A stretch of 38,582 nt of DNA from Candidatus Azophilus lithoversatilis. Lineage in GTDB: Bacteria; Pseudomonadota; Gammaproteobacteria; Pseudomonadales; Azotimanducaceae. The position numbers were made by a program, and so were the translations under genes. The stretch spans positions 56,507-95,088 of the forward strand of contig JAQAJJ010000010.1 in the NCBI GenBank assembly GCA_028278675.1. Direction: 5' to 3'. Positions 35,009 to 38,582 of this stretch are shown in pieces (the first letter of the stretch is position 1; each line of letters opens with the position of its first letter). The notes under the pieces were generated by a model that made no database searches, was not told the origin of the DNA, and saw nothing but the letters and a program-made list of their open reading frames with translations.

Positions 35009-36034
35009 TCAGACGGCCTCGGCCCAGCCGCCGCGTTTTTCAATGTAGGTCGCAAGATTCGCGGGCCGGTAGGTCGGCAAGCCGTCATAGCGCTGCCGCA
35101 CGCTGTGATGGACGCCCTCAAGCTCGGGCGGCAATTCGCCAAGCGGACGCCGGCGACGGCCCCTCATCCGGTACATGCCAGTCCAGGAACGGTGCAGCTT
35201 GCCCAGGGGGTTCGGTCGCGTTGCCTTTAGCCGGTAGCCCTCATCCAGCGCCAGCCCGGCAGCTTCCGCGCCGGACCAGACCCATTCGAGCGCCGTGTCC
35301 GACAGCCCGGAATCGCCGTTGCCACCCCCGACATCACCGTGAACGCCGGCAAACCACTGCTGTTCAATGACTTGGCCGGGCTTGGGCAAGCGCGTCCAAA
35401 GCGCCGGCTCGAAATCCACGCGCTGCTCGTCGATGGCCACGGCATGGCAGGCATGGTCGATGATCCCGCTGAGCGAGGTGTCGTGGAACGCGTAGCGCCG
35501 GTTGCCCCCCATCCGCTCAACAATCCGGCTGGGGATGCCGAGCGCACCGACCGTATCCCAGACGCCGACGAACGCGATGCGGATGTTCCGCGAGTGGTCC
35601 GCCCTGAACCGAACCGCCGAACGCGCATCCGGCTTGGCGGGCCGCCGGTACAGCCCATACGCCTTGGGTATCAGATCCGCGTCGATTTTCCTCAACAACC
35701 CGGCGTTGCGAATGAACCCAACCAAGCTTCTCGCCGTGTAAGCGCCGCGGCTGAAGCCGAACAGGAGGACCTCGTCGCCGGGAAGGTAGTTGTGCACCAG
35801 GAACCGGTACGCATCCTGAATGTTCTTGTCGATGCCCGCGCCGAGCATGCCGCCCGTCAGCTTACCGCTGTATGAACCGATCCCCCAATCGTAAAAGACG
35901 ATCTGCGGCACGCCGTCCTTGTCGACTGGCCGCACCGCGCGGGCGGTGCGCACCACGTTGGTGACATGGTGCTGCTCGGGGCTGTTCCAAGTGCCATCGC
36001 AGCAGATGATGAGCCGCTTGTTCGCTGGGGGCAC
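35009..36034 (-). CDS. DUF2235 alpha/beta hydrolase-like protein
   Basis: This 341-residue protein has the DUF2235 pattern, which includes the type VI effector phospholipases Tle1. RLIICCDGTWNSPEQ is at the N-terminus, then YDWGIGS, the nucleophile elbow LLFGFSRGAYTARSLVGFI (Ser95), the acidic motif FVGVWDTVGALG and the late His in WFAGVHGDVGGG. All three catalytic-type residues are present. There is no signal peptide and no VgrG, PAAR or immunity-like gene nearby, so an intracellular esterase or lipase is as likely as an effector. Start is GTG at 36034; no strong Shine-Dalgarno. The substrate is not known. Confidence 0.88.
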   Translation of the reverse strand: MPPANKRLIICCDGTWNSPEQHHVTNVVRTARAVRPVDKDGVPQIVFYDWGIGSYSGKLTGGMLGAGIDKNIQDAYRFLVHNYLPGDEVLLFGFSRGAYTARSLVGFIRNAGLLRKIDADLIPKAYGLYRRPAKPDARSAVRFRADHSRNIRIAFVGVWDTVGALGIPSRIVERMGGNRRYAFHDTSLSGIIDHACHAVAIDEQRVDFEPALWTRLPKPGQVIEQQWFAGVHGDVGGGNGDSGLSDTALEWVWSGAEAAGLALDEGYRLKATRPNPLGKLHRSWTGMYRMRGRRRRPLGELPPELEGVHHSVRQRYDGLPTYRPANLATYIEKRGGWAEAV

Positions 36035-36147
36035 CTTTGATCACCGCCTTTGACTGCTAAACATAGCTGGGATTGTAGCGAAAGGCTCCGCGGGCCAGAT
36101 ACCGGTCGCCCTTGAGCCGGCCGTGCCGCCGACTCATCAGGCCGCGA

Positions 36148-36285
36148 TCAGATCAATTCGTCGACCAGTTTAGATACACGCTCTGCGGTTGTCGGATTGA
36201 GAATCCGCACATCTCCCGGCGGAGCTTTTCGCGACTGGTTCGTCCCCTTGACTTTGTTTTGGTCCTTTGGCTTAGCCTCTAACAA
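36148..36285 (-). CDS. Possible small ORF, basic peptide
   Basis: A TTG-started frame on the minus strand encodes 45 residues: a Lys/Gln/Asn-rich half (EAKPKDQNKVKGTNQSRK) and a second half with APPGDVRILNPTTAERVSKL followed by VDELI and TGA. The second half looks protein-like, but base composition at third positions is close to neutral, unlike the neighbouring genes. I see no clear Shine-Dalgarno, and the frame begins directly after the 36289-36319 hairpin, so expression would require read-through or an internal start. It may be chance, a decayed gene 3' end or a genuine small protein. Confidence 0.22.
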   Translation of the reverse strand: MLEAKPKDQNKVKGTNQSRKAPPGDVRILNPTTAERVSKLVDELI

Positions 36286-36288
36286 GCC

Positions 36289-36319
36289 CCAAAAGGCCCG
36301 AGCTCACCGGGCCTTTTGG
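36289..36319 (-). terminator. Intrinsic terminator-like hairpin after the TonB receptor gene
   Basis: CCAAAAGGCCCG (36289-36300) and CGGGCCTTTTGG (36308-36319) form a perfect 12-bp stem with a 7-nt loop. Read leftwards from the receptor gene (stop at 36346), the hairpin lies 27 bp after the stop codon, and the stem provides four Ts. A longer U-run is lacking, so termination may be partial. Confidence 0.65.
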
Positions 36320-36345
36320 ACGTTTGAAATGGGCATCGAATCAGA

Positions 36346-38582
36346 TTACAGATCCATGGAGAATTCAAGTCCCCAAGTCGATCCTTGGGTAACCGTGCTG
36401 GCCGCAAACAGTGGGTCGATGACGGCAGGCGTCTCGAACTGCTCATCTGTGAGATTGCGGCCATACAAGACCAAAGCCATGTTGTTCCAATGGTATCCAA
36501 CGGATGCCATCAGATTCTCTCTGGAATCCACCTGGTTGAACGAAATGTTGACCAAACTGGTCTCGATGGTGTCAATCCAATCGTACTTGACGTAGATCTC
36601 GAACTCTCCGGGACCCATGGGGAACGCGACTGTGCCGCCGAGTGCGTAGGTGAACTCCGGCGCGGAGCGTGGGATTAGGTGGGTGGCATCCTCGATAAGG
36701 TCAATGTCGTCGTTGGGGTTCAAGTCGGTCTCGAACTCCTTGTATTCGGCATCGAGCCATCCAAGGGAGGCGAAAGTGCTGATGTACTCCGAGACAACCC
36801 ATTGGAGTTCCACTTCAACGCCCATGTACTCGGCGTCAGCCACGTTGTCAAATTTGGTGGCGACCGTGTTGGTGGAAGTGTCTAGGAACACGGAGGCTTC
36901 CTGCTTATCGGTGAAGTCGTTGAGGAAGAAGGTTGCGTTGAGCTGAATTCGATTTTCCATCAGTTGGCTCTTTACGCCAGCCTCCCAGGACTGGGCGTAC
37001 TCGGGATCGTACTGGTCACGTTCGAAATCGGCCCGGTTCTGATTGGTGCCGAAGTAGCCGCCGGAGTGGAACCCCTCGGAAAAAGAGGCGTAGAACATGA
37101 TGTCGTCGGTGAATCGATACGACAGCCCCACTTTGGGTGATATTTCATCCCACTTGTTATTGAGATGCGCCCATTCACCTTCGGGGAAGGCCATGACTCT
37201 CTTGCGATTCTCCGGCGCCAGATAAGCTTGCCCGGCGCTGAAGTCCTTCTTCTCCTCGGTCCAACGCAAACCCAAGGTGAGATTCCACTTCTCCGCGAAC
37301 TCCCAGTCTGCCTGCGCGTAGAAGGCAAGGGACTTGGTCACCTGCTCTTCGTACAGGCGTTGGGTGTAGGCGTCACCCATGCCAGTGAGCGGGGTGCCAG
37401 TGTCGCACCAGACGTTTCCGAACACGGTGGCGCGATCCGGGCTCCAGCACATTTCGAGCGGAGTCGGGTAGGGCGCGACAACGGACTCCAACTCCGGCGA
37501 GACCGAAGTCCATGTGTTGTTCCTCAGATCGTACACGGCTTTGGGCACGCCAAGGACTTGTTGAAGAAGCAGATCTATCTGGCTCACGGAATACCAGAAC
37601 TCGCCTCCGGTCACCCAGTCCCTTTCGAATTCGCTGCGCCAGTAGTAGCCGCCGGCGACGAAATCCACGTTGTTCCAGCTGCCTTCCAAGCGGAGTTCCT
37701 GGCTGAACTGGTCGTAGTCATTGAGCTTTTCAATGGTGATGTGATTGGCGGAGGTGCCGTCGAAGTCGTATATGGTGTCTTCGATCATGTCTCGGTAGCC
37801 AGTGACCGAAACCAGCCGCAGATTGTCCGTCAGATCGAACGACGCGTTCAGGGTGTAGGCGTCAACTGCCGTCTTGGCCTCGTTGTTGATATCTATGCTC
37901 GTGGTGGATGGCAGGTCATCCAAGCTTTCGCGGCAAGGAGTGCCCAACGGAAACCAGAACGGCTTGCTGCACGCCCACATGCCGCCGCTGTAGTCCGGCT
38001 CCTTGGACCCTGCCGGGGGGGGGAGGCAACTCCTGCGGGGATGTTCCAATTGTGCATGAACGCGCCGATCTCGCTTTGGTCGTCGAATCGCTCGGCAGTG
38101 AACATGGCTTCATAGCGATCATTTGGGGTAGCCAGTAGAGTAACCCCGTAGTTCTCGTAGTCCTTCTCCGGCATCCTCTTTTCGAGCGTCGTGTTGTACA
38201 TGAAGCCGTCGTTCTGGATTGTGGTGAAGAAAACCTTGGCGGCCAGCTTATCTTCAACCAAGGGGGCATTCATTACCGCTCGAACTTCCTTTTGGTCGTG
38301 CTTGCCTGTGGACAGCTTGAATCTGGCGCCATACTCCCCCGTAGGCCGGCTGCGGATGGCGTGAATCACGCCGCCGACAGTGTTCTTGCCGAACAGGGTT
38401 CCTTGCGGACCCCGCAGGATTTCCACGCGCTCGATGTCAAACTTCTCAAGCACTAGTCCCGCCATGGAGCCGAGGTAGATTCCGTCGATCATCACGCCGA
38501 TCGGCGCGTCGAAAGAGTTGTCGTCCGTGCGCACCGCGCTGATACCACGGATGATGATGTTTGCGCCGTTGTTTCGCTGGAT
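36346..38582 (-). pseudogene. TonB-dependent outer-membrane receptor, partial and frameshifted
   Basis: The right end is cut by the window. The visible plug domain has NIIIRGISAVRTDDN, EKFDIERVEILRGPQGTLFG and KNTVGGVIHAI. The 22-strand barrel follows in the second frame, with repeated features such as NLTLGLRWTEEKKDF, ISPKVGLSYRFTDDIMFYA and SFSEGFHSGGYFG, and ends GSTWGLEFSMDL before TGA. Such receptors import siderophores, vitamins or glycans with TonB energy; the substrate is unknown. Two frames are joined at a run of nine G at 38015-38023: one more base (or two fewer) would restore ASPPPAGSKEPDYSGGMW. The break could be a real phase-variable OFF state or a homopolymer error. Confidence 0.9.
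38015..38023. repeat. G9 homopolymer in the receptor gene
   Basis: Nine consecutive G on the plus strand (C9 in the coding strand) lie exactly where the receptor reading frame changes. As counted, the current length puts the barrel half out of frame with the plug half. Confidence 0.95.

Larger units (their letters stand above)
36035..36345. other. Intergenic region with a terminator and a possible small ORF
   Basis: These 311 bp hold the strong hairpin at 36289-36319 and a possible 45-codon frame at 36148-36285 on the minus strand. From 36035 to 36147 I see no other recognisable signal. Confidence 0.5.

Noticed and set aside
35009-36034. Type VI secretion phospholipase effector
   Set aside because: The DUF2235 catalytic motifs are present, but no VgrG, PAAR, chaperone or immunity-like gene accompanies it; only hydrolase-like is supported.

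Overview
The window is a GC-rich chromosomal segment of a gammaproteobacterium. ZipA, which is essentially restricted to Gammaproteobacteria, sits in the order smc-zipA-ligA. A PhoPQ-like two-component pair, a large DUF349 protein, a DinG/YoaA-type helicase and a TonB-dependent receptor fit the same group. Nothing points to a species; a free-living or marine heterotroph is a guess from the acyl-CoA and transport genes.

Layout. Bases 1-140 hold 37-bp tandem repeats, each with a perfect hairpin, that run off the left edge. Next come a double-CDGSH iron-sulfur protein and a DUF349 protein, which converge on a leftward PepSY / response regulator / histidine kinase module (3221-5724). A glycine-zipper envelope protein and a glycerate-kinase-like P-loop enzyme follow on the minus strand, then DoxX and an M16 zinc protease on the plus strand, separated by three short palindromes. 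The protease gene converges with and overlaps a DinG-like helicase gene. The helicase start codon is interleaved with that of a periplasmic sorbosone-dehydrogenase-like protein. Bases 14266-21490 are a leftward chromosome and division block: smc, zipA, ligA and a lytic transglycosylase lipoprotein.

Around 21.7-22.2 kb is a scar: an internally deleted amidohydrolase remnant and a pair of 11-bp inverted repeats. Then come a HupE/UreJ-like protein and a sodium/solute symporter. From 30326 back to 24800 eight leftward genes are packed with 1-4 nt overlaps or short gaps. Two DUF1538 membrane proteins, a PII-like protein and a CBS-pair protein form a translationally coupled group. A CHMI-like tautomerase, a secreted unknown protein, a TPR protein and a malonyl-CoA synthetase follow.

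Upstream of the DUF1538 genes lies a 163-bp imperfect palindrome with 26-bp terminal inverted repeats bounded by TA, which looks like a MITE. To its right, a fumarylacetoacetase-family hydrolase and a class III CoA-transferase form a pair. After these come a small coiled-coil membrane protein with a probable frameshift, a divergent SDR/SnoaL-like pair with a good sigma70 promoter, and a DUF2235 hydrolase. The right edge holds a TonB-dependent receptor that is cut by the window and split into two frames at a run of nine G.

The strongest leads are the DUF1538-DUF1538-PII-CBS operon as a candidate nucleotide-sensing transport system, the MITE-like palindrome, and the G9 tract in the receptor (phase variation or sequence error). 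No tRNA, rRNA, CRISPR array or intact transposase gene was found.
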